Of a stretch of DNA of 64,000 nucleotides, positions 29,431 through 37,890 are shown in pieces (positions within the stretch are counted from its first letter, which is position 1; each line of letters starts with the position of its first letter). Below the pieces are notes generated by a model. The model did not search any database. It saw nothing but the letters and a program-made list of their open reading frames with translations, and had not been told where the DNA came from. The position numbers and the translations under genes were made by a program. Origin of the DNA: Rhizobium freirei PRF 81 (GTDB lineage Bacteria > Pseudomonadota > Alphaproteobacteria > Rhizobiales > Rhizobiaceae); the NCBI RefSeq assembly GCF_000359745.1, contig NZ_AQHN01000061.1:227558-291557 (forward strand). The letters are read 5' to 3'.

Positions 29431-30003
29431 ATGAAACTCTTTCATATCGCATTGGCAGGCGCCTTGAGCCTTGCCGCCTTCGCAGGTAGCGCAATCTCGG
29501 CTGCGGCGGCTGATCTTCTGACGATCCAGCTCAAGGACGGCCCGGTCGTCATTCAGTTGATGCCGGAAGTCGCTCCGAAGCATGTCGCGCAGATCGAGGC
29601 GCTGGCCAAGAAGGGGGCGTATGATAACGTCGTATTCCACCGCGTTATCGATGGCTTTATGGCCCAGACCGGCGATGTCCAGTACGGCAATACGACGAAG
29701 GGTTATAATGCGGGCAAGGCCGGCACCGGCGGTTCCGATTTGCCGAACCTTCCGGCCGAATTCTCAAAGACACCCTTCACGCGCGGCACTGTCGGCATGG
29801 CGCGTGCCCAGGATCCGAATTCCGCCAACTCGCAATTCTTTATCATGTTTGCCAATGGCGATTTCCTGAACGGCCAGTATACGGTCGTCGGCAAGGTCGT
29901 CTCCGGCATGGAACTCGTCGACAAGATCAAGCGCGGCGAGGGCCAGAACGGCGAAGTGAGCAACCCGGACAAGATGATCAAGGTCACTGTCACCAAGAAG
30001 TAA
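29431..30003 (+). CDS. Periplasmic peptidyl-prolyl cis-trans isomerase (cyclophilin type)
   Basis: 190 residues with a signal peptide (cleavage near ISAAAA, residues about 23-27) and a cyclophilin domain. Family landmarks are VVFHRVIDGFMAQTGDVQYG, GTVGMARAQDPNSANSQFFIMF and the GQYTVVGKVVSGMELVDKIKRG end. It should assist folding of exported proteins. It lies directly before a cytoplasmic paralogue of similar sequence, pointing to a tandem duplication with one copy gaining or keeping an export signal. Confidence 0.94.
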   Translation: MKLFHIALAGALSLAAFAGSAISAAAADLLTIQLKDGPVVIQLMPEVAPKHVAQIEALAKKGAYDNVVFHRVIDGFMAQTGDVQYGNTTKGYNAGKAGTGGSDLPNLPAEFSKTPFTRGTVGMARAQDPNSANSQFFIMFANGDFLNGQYTVVGKVVSGMELVDKIKRGEGQNGEVSNPDKMIKVTVTKK

Positions 30004-30081
30004 TTTCACGGGCATGATCCCAAAAATGCCACGCGGCGTTCGGGGTCACGCGCAATCAAGAAGAGAGAAGAGGAAACGAAC

Positions 30082-30582
30082 ATGGCTGAGATCAAGGATC
30101 CAGAAAACACCCTCATCCTGGAAACCACCAAGGGCCAGGTTGTCATTCAGCTTCTGCCGCAGGTCGCTCCCGAGCACGTCGCCCGCATCAAGGAACTGGC
30201 ACGCGAAAAGGCCTATGACAATGTCGTGTTCCATCGCGTCATCGATGGCTTCATGGCTCAGACCGGCGACGTCGAACACGGCAAGGTCGGCGGCAACACC
30301 GCTCGCGCCGGCATGGGCGGCTCGTCCAAGCCGGACCTGAAGGCTGAATTCTCCGCGACCTCGCACATTCGCGGCACCTGCTCGATGGCGCGTTCGCAGA
30401 ACCCGAACTCGGCAAACTCGCAGTTCTTCATCTGCTTTGCCGACGCACCTTGGCTGAATAAGCAGTACTCCGTTTGGGGCCAGGTGATCAGCGGTATGGA
30501 CAATGTCGACAAGATCAAGCGCGGCGAGCCGGTGAAGGATCCGGATTCGATCGTATCCGCGCGGGTTGCCGCCGACGTCTGA
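30082..30582 (+). CDS. Cytoplasmic peptidyl-prolyl cis-trans isomerase (cyclophilin type)
   Basis: 166 residues, no signal peptide. It shares the cyclophilin core with the preceding gene: VVFHRVIDGFMAQTGDVEHG, GTCSMARSQNPNSANSQFFICFADAPWLN and a QVISGMDNVDKIKRGEP end. The start follows AAGAGGAAACGAAC. It lies 78 bp after the periplasmic paralogue and before queA. Confidence 0.94.
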   Translation: MAEIKDPENTLILETTKGQVVIQLLPQVAPEHVARIKELAREKAYDNVVFHRVIDGFMAQTGDVEHGKVGGNTARAGMGGSSKPDLKAEFSATSHIRGTCSMARSQNPNSANSQFFICFADAPWLNKQYSVWGQVISGMDNVDKIKRGEPVKDPDSIVSARVAADV

Positions 30583-30596
30583 TCGTGATTATTCCT

Positions 30597-30637
30597 GAAA
30601 CCCGCCTCTTGCGCCTCGGGCGTGAGGGGCGGGTTTC
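30597..30637 (+). terminator. Hairpin between the cyclophilin gene and queA
   Basis: GAAACCCGCC (30597-30606) pairs with GGCGGGTTTC (30628-30637). The stem is strong, but the T-run is short and the queA start is only 20 bases on, so it may reduce rather than end readthrough into queA. Confidence 0.6.
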
Positions 30638-30657
30638 GCTTTGCCTGGATGAGTTGA

Positions 30658-31743
30658 ATGCGTGTTGACCTTTTCGATTTCGATTTGCCGGATGAGCGTA
30701 TCGCGCTCAGGCCCGCCGAGCCGCGCGATAGCGCGCGCCTGCTCGTCGTCGATCCGAACAGCGGCGCAAACACGCTAAGCGACCATCAGGTGCGCGATTT
30801 GACGTCTTTCCTGCGTCCCGGCGACGCCATGGTTTTCAACGATACCAAGGTGATACCGGCGCAACTTGAAGGCATTCGTCATCGCGAGGGTGCTCCTGGC
30901 CAGCAGGTCTCGGCGACCTTGCACATGCGCGCCGCACCTGACCGCTGGAAGGCCTTTGCCAAGCCTGGCAAGCGCATCAAGATCGGCGACCGCATCCAGT
31001 TCGGCCATGGAGAGAATGTCTGTGCGCTCGGCACGCTCGACGCTACGGTCGAGGAGAAGGGCGAGGGCGGCGAGATCACCCTGCGGTTCGATCTTTCGGG
31101 TCCTGCTCTCGATGAAGCGATTGCTGCCGTCGGTCATATCCCGCTGCCGCCCTATATCGCGGCCAAGCGTCCGGAGGACGAGCGCGACCGCGCCGATTAC
31201 CAGACGATCTATGCGCGTGAAGAGGGCGCTGTCGCAGCCCCCACCGCCGGCCTGCATTTCACGCCGTCGCTCTTTGCCGCGCTCGATGCCTTGGGTATCG
31301 AGCGGCATTTCGTGACGCTGCATGTCGGCGCCGGCACCTTCCTGCCGGTCAAGGCCGACGATACCGACGATCACAAGATGCATTTCGAGATCGGCTATGT
31401 CGATGCCGCCACCGCCGCAAAGCTGAATGCCGTCAAGGCGAGGGGCGGGCGCATCGTCTGCGTCGGCACCACGTCGCTCAGATTGATCGAAAGTGCCTCT
31501 GCCGAAGATGGCACCATCAAGCCTTGGCAGGGTGCCACGGGCATTTTCATCACCCCCGGCTACCGCTTCAAAGCCGTCGACATGCTGATGACCAATTTCC
31601 ACCTGCCGCGTTCGACCCTGTTCATGCTCGTATCGGCCTTTGCCGGCCTCGACACGATGCGCGCGGCCTATACCCATGCTATCGAGACGGGCTATCGCTT
31701 TTATTCCTATGGCGATGGCAGCCTGCTCTACCGGAAAGACTAG
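30658..31743 (+). CDS. queA: tRNA preQ1(34) S-adenosylmethionine ribosyltransferase-isomerase
   Basis: 361 residues. QueA transfers the ribosyl part of SAM to preQ1 in tRNA to form epoxyqueuosine. Typical features are [23 protein letters not shown] at the start, [20 protein letters not shown] near residue 195, [11 protein letters not shown] near 223 and the [29 protein letters not shown] C-terminal region. It lies six bases before tgt in one operon; the two genes act in order in queuosine synthesis. Confidence 0.97.
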   Translation: MRVDLFDFDLPDERIALRPAEPRDSARLLVVDPNSGANTLSDHQVRDLTSFLRPGDAMVFNDTKVIPAQLEGIRHREGAPGQQVSATLHMRAAPDRWKAFAKPGKRIKIGDRIQFGHGENVCALGTLDATVEEKGEGGEITLRFDLSGPALDEAIAAVGHIPLPPYIAAKRPEDERDRADYQTIYAREEGAVAAPTAGLHFTPSLFAALDALGIERHFVTLHVGAGTFLPVKADDTDDHKMHFEIGYVDAATAAKLNAVKARGGRIVCVGTTSLRLIESASAEDGTIKPWQGATGIFITPGYRFKAVDMLMTNFHLPRSTLFMLVSAFAGLDTMRAAYTHAIETGYRFYSYGDGSLLYRKD

Positions 31744-31749
31744 GACGAA

Positions 31750-32880
31750 ATGAGCGAGAGCTTCCAGTTTCAGTTGAAGAAGACCGATGGCGGCGCGCGC
31801 CTCGGCGAAGTCTCAATGCCGCGCGGGACGATCCGCACGCCGGCATTCATGCCTGTGGGCACGGTCGGCACCGTCAAGGCCATGTATCTCGACCAGGTTC
31901 GCGAGACGGGTGCAGATATCATCCTCGGCAATACCTATCATCTGATGCTGCGCCCGACCGCCGAGCGTGTCGCCCGCTTGGGCGGCCTGCACCAGCTGAT
32001 CCGCTGGCCGCATCCGATCCTCACCGATTCCGGCGGTTTTCAGGTGATGTCGCTGTCCGGTCTGCGCAAGCTGGATGAGCAGGGCGTCACCTTCAAATCG
32101 CATGTCGATGGCAGCCTGCATCACATGTCGCCCGAACGATCGATCGAGATTCAGGGGTTGCTCGATTCGGATATTCAAATGCAGCTCGACGAGTGCGTTG
32201 CCCTGCCGGCGACGCCGAAGGACATCGAGCGCGCCATGGAAATGTCGCTGCGCTGGGCGGAGCGCTGCAAGGTGGCTTTCGGCAATCAGCCCGGCAAGGC
32301 GATGTTCGGCATCGTACAGGGCGGCGATGTTCCGGAGCTTCGCGTTCGTTCGGCGCAGGCGCTAAGCAGCATGGACTTGAAGGGCTATGCGGTCGGCGGC
32401 CTTGCCGTCGGCGAGCCGCAGGAAGTCATGCTGCGCATGCTCGAGATCACCTTGCCTGAACTGCCGAGGGAGAAGCCGCGCTACCTCATGGGCGTCGGCA
32501 CTCCGGATGACATCCTGAAATCCGTCGCCCGCGGCATCGATATGTTCGACTGCGTGATGCCGACCCGCTCGGGCCGTCACGGACTGGCCTTTACCCGCCG
32601 CGGCAAGGTGAATATCCGCAATGCCCGCCACGCTGAAGACATGCGGCCACTGGACGAGCAATCGAGCTGCCCGGCTTCGCGGGACTATTCGCGTGCCTAT
32701 CTGCATCACCTCGTCCGTGCGAACGAAGCGCTCGGCGGCATGCTGCTTTCCTGGCACAATCTCGCCTATTACCAGGAACTGATGCAGGGTATTCGCCAGG
32801 CGATCGCCGAAGGCCGTTTTGCCGATTTCATGGCCGAGACGCAGGAGAACTGGGCGAGGGGCGATCTCGAGCCGGTTTGA
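31750..32880 (+). CDS. tgt: tRNA-guanine transglycosylase
   Basis: 376 residues; exchanges guanine-34 for preQ1 in GUN-anticodon tRNAs. The nucleophile and general acid/base aspartates lie in [13 protein letters not shown] (near residue 96) and [13 protein letters not shown] (near 266). The zinc ligands include the CPAS-rich segment near residue 308 ([17 protein letters not shown]) with a histidine beyond. It follows queA by six bases and is co-transcribed with it. Confidence 0.97.
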   Translation: MSESFQFQLKKTDGGARLGEVSMPRGTIRTPAFMPVGTVGTVKAMYLDQVRETGADIILGNTYHLMLRPTAERVARLGGLHQLIRWPHPILTDSGGFQVMSLSGLRKLDEQGVTFKSHVDGSLHHMSPERSIEIQGLLDSDIQMQLDECVALPATPKDIERAMEMSLRWAERCKVAFGNQPGKAMFGIVQGGDVPELRVRSAQALSSMDLKGYAVGGLAVGEPQEVMLRMLEITLPELPREKPRYLMGVGTPDDILKSVARGIDMFDCVMPTRSGRHGLAFTRRGKVNIRNARHAEDMRPLDEQSSCPASRDYSRAYLHHLVRANEALGGMLLSWHNLAYYQELMQGIRQAIAEGRFADFMAETQENWARGDLEPV

Positions 32881-33130
32881 TCTCACTCAACAGCCCGGAT
32901 GGGAGTGGTAGTGACAGTCTTGCTCTCATCAAGATTTCGCGCTAATCGAATTTCGTCGAAAAAGGCAGGGTCGGTCTCGGTAGGCCCGACCCCTTCCATC
33001 AGGAAGCTCTGCTCCTCGCCACAGGCGTGAGAGCCCGCGACGCGGAACTTGGCTATTGTGGCCGAGTGCCCCGCGTTGGCGTTGGCCTTTTGACCGTCAC
33101 GCTTCCGCGGGGAAACCTCTTGGAGCCGTG

Positions 33131-33556
33131 ATGCGATTGAATCACCTGGATCTTCACGTTCCCGATGTCGCTGCGACACGGGATTTTTTTGTTTCGGTTT
33201 TCGGCCTGACCGAAGTCAAGACGCACGGCACAAACGGCATGGCCATTCTGCGCGACGATGCCGGGCTTGAACTGGTCATCAGTCGAGCAGTCGAGAAATT
33301 TGGCGGCGCCGATAGCGTGTCGATCGGCCGCAACACCTATCATATCGGTTTCATGCAGCCGTCTCGGGAAGCGGTCGATATTCTGTTCGAACGCGTAAAA
33401 TCGGCAGGCTGCGATATTCCGAAGCCGCCGGCTGCGATACGGGGCGGTTGGTCTTTCTATTGCTTCGCGCCGGGGCGAATCCTCGTCGAGGTAGGTTGGC
33501 GTATGGAGCTTTCATATGTGGTAAATCTTTTATTATCGATTGATTGCTATTCTTAA
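33131..33556 (+). CDS. VOC/glyoxalase-family protein with diverged C-terminus
   Basis: 141 residues. The single VOC beta-alpha-beta-beta-beta repeat is visible (MRLNHLDLHVPDVAATRDFF, ELVISRAVEKFGG, YHIGFMQPSREAVD, RILVEVGW). The metal ligand pattern (His near residue 5, Glu in LELV, His in YHIGF, Glu near VEVGW) is present. After GWR the tail (MELSYVVNLLLSIDCYS) looks unlike the short end expected for the family and is AT-rich, so the gene may have lost its original 3' end. The ATG at 33131 follows TTGGAG. Confidence 0.75.
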   Translation: MRLNHLDLHVPDVAATRDFFVSVFGLTEVKTHGTNGMAILRDDAGLELVISRAVEKFGGADSVSIGRNTYHIGFMQPSREAVDILFERVKSAGCDIPKPPAAIRGGWSFYCFAPGRILVEVGWRMELSYVVNLLLSIDCYS

Positions 33557-33810
33557 CGGAGATTGCTCGAGCTGCTTGGAGCAGGCTTGCTCCCCAGGCA
33601 AGGTCCGGCTTCAGGCATGTCTCGAAATGAGCTTTGTGACAATGAAGCATTGGGAAAAATAGCGAATCGGCATAAACGGTCCGTCCGCCTTTGAAAAAAG
33701 TCATTGGCAGATTTGATTGCGTGACCGCTTGGAATTTGAAAAAAATCCGGCTAAAACGCATTCTCTTAATCGATAAGGGCTGTACTACCGTAAATAGGAG
33801 GCACTTGCCG
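33557..33810. other. AT-rich intergenic region before the SleB-type hydrolase
   Basis: 254 bp with lower GC than the surrounding DNA. It holds the leader of the cell wall hydrolase gene, including AGGAGG at 33796-33801. The open frame that extends upstream through it (to 33691) lacks a signal-type start and is not accepted as coding. Confidence 0.4.
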
Positions 33811-34722
33811 TTGAGGGCGCAACGCAAATTCGGGGCATGTCTTTCGGGGCTACTGGTTGTCGGTTTGGCGGCTACGAGCTGCACGACGACCCAGAAGACA
33901 ACACCCACCCCTCGCAATACTACGAAGGCCATTCGTGGCGCGAAGGTGACGTATAATTATACCGCGAAGGACAAGGACTGCCTCGAACGCGCGATGTATT
34001 TTGAATCGCTGCGCTCGGACCCAGGCGGGTACATGGCTGTCGGAACGGTTGTGATGAACAGGTTGACGTCCGGGGCCTATCCCCCGACGATCTGTGGCGT
34101 CGTCTCTCAGGAAAAACAGTTCGCGCCCGGCGTGATGACCAGAGAGGTCAAGGATCAGGCAAAGCAGGATCTCGATGCGGCCGCGTCCGCACTTCTGCGT
34201 GGCGCGCGGCATCCGCAGGTGAAGGAAGCAATGTTCTTCCACACCCAGGGTCTGCGCTTCCCCTACGATAACATGCATTATGTTGCGATCGCGGGTGGAA
34301 ATGCCTTTTACGAGAAGCGCGGCCGCGACGGCGAATTGCAGACGCCGGCTCCGCTGCCTTCCTACGAAGTGGCGATGAACTACGTGTCGAACCAGGGTGG
34401 CTCGCAGTCTCCGTTCGTTTTGCCGGATACCCAGCCAGTGCAGCAGCAGGTCCAGACCGTAGCGGCATTTACGCCGGTTTCGGACCCGACGGTCAGCATA
34501 TCGGCGGCGCCGGTGGCAATTCCGTCAGCGGTTCCTATCCCGACACCGGCTCCGAACTCGATGTCGATTTCAGGTCCGATCATGGATGCGAATGCCTTCG
34601 TTGCCCCGGCAGCGGCTGTAACACCAGCACCGATGCCGGCCTCAACAGTCGTCGTTCCGCAGCCGCGCCCCGAATTCCAGGGCACCAATTTTTCGACGAC
34701 GTCGCCTAGAATTCGCGGCTGA
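33811..34722 (+). CDS. SleB-type cell wall hydrolase, probable lipoprotein
   Basis: 303 residues from the chosen TTG at 33811, nine bases after AGGAGG. The N-terminus has a basic region and hydrophobic helix (CLSGLLVVGLAATSC) ending in a plausible lipobox cysteine. The hydrolase_2 (SleB) domain follows: CLERAMYFESLRSDPGGYMAVG with the family glutamate, VVMNRLTSGAYPPTICGVV, EKQFAPG and FFHTQGLRFPY. A long Pro/Ala/Val-rich tail makes up the last 110 residues and probably spans the envelope. It should cut peptidoglycan. The frame opens at 33691 but the upstream codons look non-coding. Confidence 0.83.
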   Translation: MRAQRKFGACLSGLLVVGLAATSCTTTQKTTPTPRNTTKAIRGAKVTYNYTAKDKDCLERAMYFESLRSDPGGYMAVGTVVMNRLTSGAYPPTICGVVSQEKQFAPGVMTREVKDQAKQDLDAAASALLRGARHPQVKEAMFFHTQGLRFPYDNMHYVAIAGGNAFYEKRGRDGELQTPAPLPSYEVAMNYVSNQGGSQSPFVLPDTQPVQQQVQTVAAFTPVSDPTVSISAAPVAIPSAVPIPTPAPNSMSISGPIMDANAFVAPAAAVTPAPMPASTVVVPQPRPEFQGTNFSTTSPRIRG

Positions 34723-34790
34723 CGTGGCCAACGAGCAAGCGCGTATCGTCCTCAGCGACGGACGCGCTGCTTCCATCATTTGATAGATGC

Positions 34791-35210
34791 CTAGATCCCT
34801 TCGCTCGTCGTATTGCGAAGAATTTGGACGCCATTGATCTTATAGCTGCCATCCGGTTGACGGGTTATCTGGTAGATCGCTGTCCAATCTTTCCCGTCTG
34901 TGCCCGTAATCATCAGTTCCTGATAGACGACCGCGCCATTGTCGATCGCGCGGCTCTTGCCGAAAGCGTAATTGCCGGGATGATAGACCGGCTGGTAGGT
35001 TTTCTTCACCATCGCAAAGAAGCTGTCCTTGTCCGGGAATAGCGCCTTGATGCCGGGGGCGGCGAAGGAATAGGCCGCCGCCGCGTCATTATGCAGGAAA
35101 GCGCCAATCTGCGCCTGGATCAGAGCTTGAGCCGTCTGCACGGGATCTTCGGCTCGGGCCATTGAGGCGAAGACAAAGCAGAGCAAAGCGGCGACGGGAA
35201 ATGCACGCAT
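34791..35210 (-). CDS. DUF4864 secreted protein
   Basis: 139 residues with a signal peptide cleaved near ARAEDP (residues about 18-21). The mature part (QAQIGAFLHNDAAAAYSFAAPGIKALF, YQPVYHPGNYAFG, YQITRQPDGSYKINGVQI) fits DUF4864, a small NTF2-like fold of unknown role. It lies between the SleB-type hydrolase (convergent) and the fabF operon. Confidence 0.82.
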   Translation of the reverse strand: MRAFPVAALLCFVFASMARAEDPVQTAQALIQAQIGAFLHNDAAAAYSFAAPGIKALFPDKDSFFAMVKKTYQPVYHPGNYAFGKSRAIDNGAVVYQELMITGTDGKDWTAIYQITRQPDGSYKINGVQILRNTTSEGI

Positions 35211-35269
35211 GGGCGATCTCCATCTGACAGGAGGTCAGAATAGCGCGCTTCCCGTCTTTGAGATAGCGG

Positions 35270-36535
35270 TTACTGCCAGCGGCGGAACAAGGCGCTGGCG
35301 TTGACGCCGCCGAAACCGAAGCCGTTGGAGATCGCATAATCCATCGCCATCGGTCGCGCGGCTGCGCCGACAATATCGATACCTTCGGCCGCTGCATCCG
35401 GGTCCTGCAAATTGCGCGTTGGCGGGACAAGCTGGTCGCGCAGCGCCATGATGGTGAAGATCGCTTCCATGCCGCCAGCCGCACCGAGAAGGTGGCCGGT
35501 TGCCGCCTTCGTGCCGCTGACCGCGATCGCCCCATTACGGCCAAAGACGGTCTTGATCGCCTCCATCTCCCCGCGGTCTCCGACCGGTGTCGAGGTGGCA
35601 TGCGCATTCAGATGCTTGACCTCGGCGGGGGATATTCTTGCTTGAGAAAGGGCCGACAGCATCGAGCGCCGCGCACCATCGCCATCTTCCGGGCCAGCGG
35701 TCATGTGGTAAGCATCGGCGGCCGTGCCATAGCCCACAAGTTCGGCAAGCGGCGTGGCGCCGCGCGCCAGTGCGTGTTCCAGCGTCTCGATGACGAGCAT
35801 GCCGGCGCCTTCGCCCATGACAAAGCCGTCGCGCGCGCTGTCGAACGGACGGGAAGCTTCCTCCGGCCGATTGCTGAAGCCGGTGGACAGCGCTCGCGCG
35901 GCGGCAAAGCCTCCGAGGCTCACTTTGTCGATGCACGCTTCCGCGCCGCCGCAGATGGCAACATCGGCTTCGCCCGACCGGATTAGCCGTGCTGCATCGC
36001 CGATTGCCTGAACACTGGCAGCACAGGCTGTGACCGGCGCACCGAGTGGTCCTTTGTATCCGTAGCGGATGCTGACCTGCCCGGCAGCGAGATTGACGAG
36101 GAAGGAGGGAACGGTAAAGGGCGACAATCGCCTGACGCCACGCGTTTCAGCCGTGCGCACCGCATCGGCGATGGCCGGAAAGCCGCCGACACCCGACGCG
36201 ATCACCGTTGCGGTTCGCTCCAGTTCGCCAACATCAGTCGGCTGCCAGCCAGCCTGGAGGATCGCTTCCTCGGCAGCCGCCATAGCGAAGAGGATGAAGC
36301 GATCCATCTTTTTCTGGTCTTTGACCGGCACGTAGCGGTCGACATCGAAGCCGACCTCGGCATCCTCGGTGATATCGGGGACAACGCCGCCGACCTTGGC
36401 GGCGAGATCGCCCACCATCTCCTCCGGTAGAAGCCTGAGGCCGGAGCGCCCCTCGATGAGCCGTTTCCAGCTTGCGTTGACACCCACGCCCAAGGGCGAA
36501 ACCAGTCCCATGCCGGTGACGACGATACGATCCAT
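35270..36535 (-). CDS. Beta-ketoacyl-ACP synthase II family protein
   Basis: 421 residues of the FabF type. The nucleophilic cysteine is in APVTACAASVQAIG near residue 170; the two histidines are in HLNAHATSTPVGD near 310 and SGTKAATGHLLGAAGG near 347. It extends acyl-ACP by condensation with malonyl-ACP. It is not next to acpP or fabG, so it is probably a second, accessory FabF rather than the housekeeping copy. It follows an HxlR regulator by 17 bp on the same strand. Confidence 0.92.
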   Translation of the reverse strand: MDRIVVTGMGLVSPLGVGVNASWKRLIEGRSGLRLLPEEMVGDLAAKVGGVVPDITEDAEVGFDVDRYVPVKDQKKMDRFILFAMAAAEEAILQAGWQPTDVGELERTATVIASGVGGFPAIADAVRTAETRGVRRLSPFTVPSFLVNLAAGQVSIRYGYKGPLGAPVTACAASVQAIGDAARLIRSGEADVAICGGAEACIDKVSLGGFAAARALSTGFSNRPEEASRPFDSARDGFVMGEGAGMLVIETLEHALARGATPLAELVGYGTAADAYHMTAGPEDGDGARRSMLSALSQARISPAEVKHLNAHATSTPVGDRGEMEAIKTVFGRNGAIAVSGTKAATGHLLGAAGGMEAIFTIMALRDQLVPPTRNLQDPDAAAEGIDIVGAAARPMAMDYAISNGFGFGGVNASALFRRWQ

Positions 36536-36552
36536 ATTTTGCTCCTATTCGG

Positions 36553-37059
36553 TCAGGCGTCGAAGCCCAGAAACCATGCTTTCATCTGGTCGATGCGCTC
36601 ATGAACGGCATCGTCGGCCGCAGGCCCCGGCACGAGGATCGTGTCCTCGGGCCGAAAGGCACGGCCGGTGACTCGGTCGATGAGAAGCGGGTGGCGGTCT
36701 TCGCCGGTATTGGCGTCGGCGAGCCGCACGGCGATCTCTTCGGGCGGCAGATGTCTGTTACCCCAGGTGAACAGCGCCATCAGGACGGGGAAGAAATCGC
36801 GGCCCTTTTCGGTCAGCACATATTCGTAACGCGGCGGCCGCTCGTTATAGAGCCGCCGTTCGAACAGGCCTTCATCGGTCAAGTGCTTGAGCCGCCGCGT
36901 CAGGATGTTCGGCGCGACGCCGAGGCTTTTCTGGAATTCATCGAACCGGCTCAACCCCTGAAGCGCATCGCGCAGGATCAGAATGCTCCACCAGTCGCCG
37001 ACGCTTTCGAGCGCTCGGGCGGCGGGGCATTTGAAGGAACTGAAGCTGGTTCTTTGCAT
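36553..37059 (-). CDS. HxlR-family transcriptional regulator
   Basis: 168 residues. The winged helix-turn-helix is typical: CPAARALESVGDWWSILILRDALQG with the N-terminal cysteine, FQKSLGVAPNILTRRLKHL and the wing ERRLYNERPPRYEYVLTEKG. Family members often sense reactive species through that cysteine. The frame opens far upstream (37524), but homologous sequence starts at the ATG at 37059. It reads into the fabF-type gene 17 bp later and probably forms an operon with it. Confidence 0.88.
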   Translation of the reverse strand: MQRTSFSSFKCPAARALESVGDWWSILILRDALQGLSRFDEFQKSLGVAPNILTRRLKHLTDEGLFERRLYNERPPRYEYVLTEKGRDFFPVLMALFTWGNRHLPPEEIAVRLADANTGEDRHPLLIDRVTGRAFRPEDTILVPGPAADDAVHERIDQMKAWFLGFDA

Positions 37060-37264
37060 GGCGACGCAGATAGCATGAGTAACTATCATGATGCAAGTTA
37101 CTATATGGAAGCTGTGTTTATATGAGGCAAATGCCCGATCTGCCGGCCGAGATTCGGTCGCCTCTTGAGAGACTGGGAATAAATTCGAAGAGGCACCACT
37201 GCTGCGAAGCTTCAGCGAGGAAAACGAGATGCCCCGCGAATGCTTGCACACAGGCTGCGGATTC

Positions 37265-37855
37265 TCAGTACGGCGGTGCCCTACGGGCGCGTTGCTGTTT
37301 TGCTGCCTCGGTCCACCAGGCGAGATCGTCAGCAAAACGGGGAAAAGCTCGCGCAAGCGCATCGCCTCCGCTCCCGATTGGTTTGCTGTCAATGTCCAAT
37401 GCGGCCGATATATTGGCGACGGCAAGCGTGCTTGAGATGACGACCATCCCCATCTCGGAAAGGGCGCCATGCCAGGCGACCGCCGCGTGCGCGCCGGAAA
37501 GGCGGCCGCCGGAGTAACTGGCAATTGCTGCCGGACGCCAAAACCACTCCTCGAGGTAATGATCGGTCAGGTTCTTCAGGCCAGGTTGCACGCCCCAATT
37601 ATATTCGCCTGTAACGAAAACGAAGGCATCGGCAGATCGAATTTTCCCGGCAAGTCTCTCCATCATCGGGGGCGCAGAGCCTTTGGGGTATTCCTTGTAC
37701 ATTCGGTCGAGCATCGGCAGGCCGACTGCCTTCGCATCGACTAGCTCCGCATCGTTTCCGCGCTGACGCAGGCCGGTTACGATAAAATTCGCGAGACGGA
37801 TGCCAACACGATCCGACCGGTAGGAACCGTAGAGAACCAGAATACTGTCGGCCAT
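37265..37855 (-). CDS. NAD(P)H-dependent FMN reductase family protein
   Basis: 196 residues with a flavodoxin-like fold. The phosphate-binding loop is LVLYGSYRSDRVGIRLANF at the N-terminus, and the flavin-contacting segment FVFVTGEYNWGVQPGLKNLTDHY lies near residue 80. It reduces FMN, quinones or similar acceptors with NAD(P)H. It starts 35 bp after the ABC exporter pair and may be transcribed with it. Confidence 0.87.
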   Translation of the reverse strand: MADSILVLYGSYRSDRVGIRLANFIVTGLRQRGNDAELVDAKAVGLPMLDRMYKEYPKGSAPPMMERLAGKIRSADAFVFVTGEYNWGVQPGLKNLTDHYLEEWFWRPAAIASYSGGRLSGAHAAVAWHGALSEMGMVVISSTLAVANISAALDIDSKPIGSGGDALARAFPRFADDLAWWTEAAKQQRARRAPPY

Positions 37856-37890
37856 TGTTGATTAAGTCCTCATAGTTCGCGCGACATGCT

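Noticed and set aside
32883..32998. A 38-residue minus-strand frame (MEGVGPTETDPAFFDEI and on) after tgt
   Set aside because: Composition is plausible and GAGGAG lies upstream, but the spacing is poor, the frame continues upstream without a start and nothing supports expression. Left unannotated.
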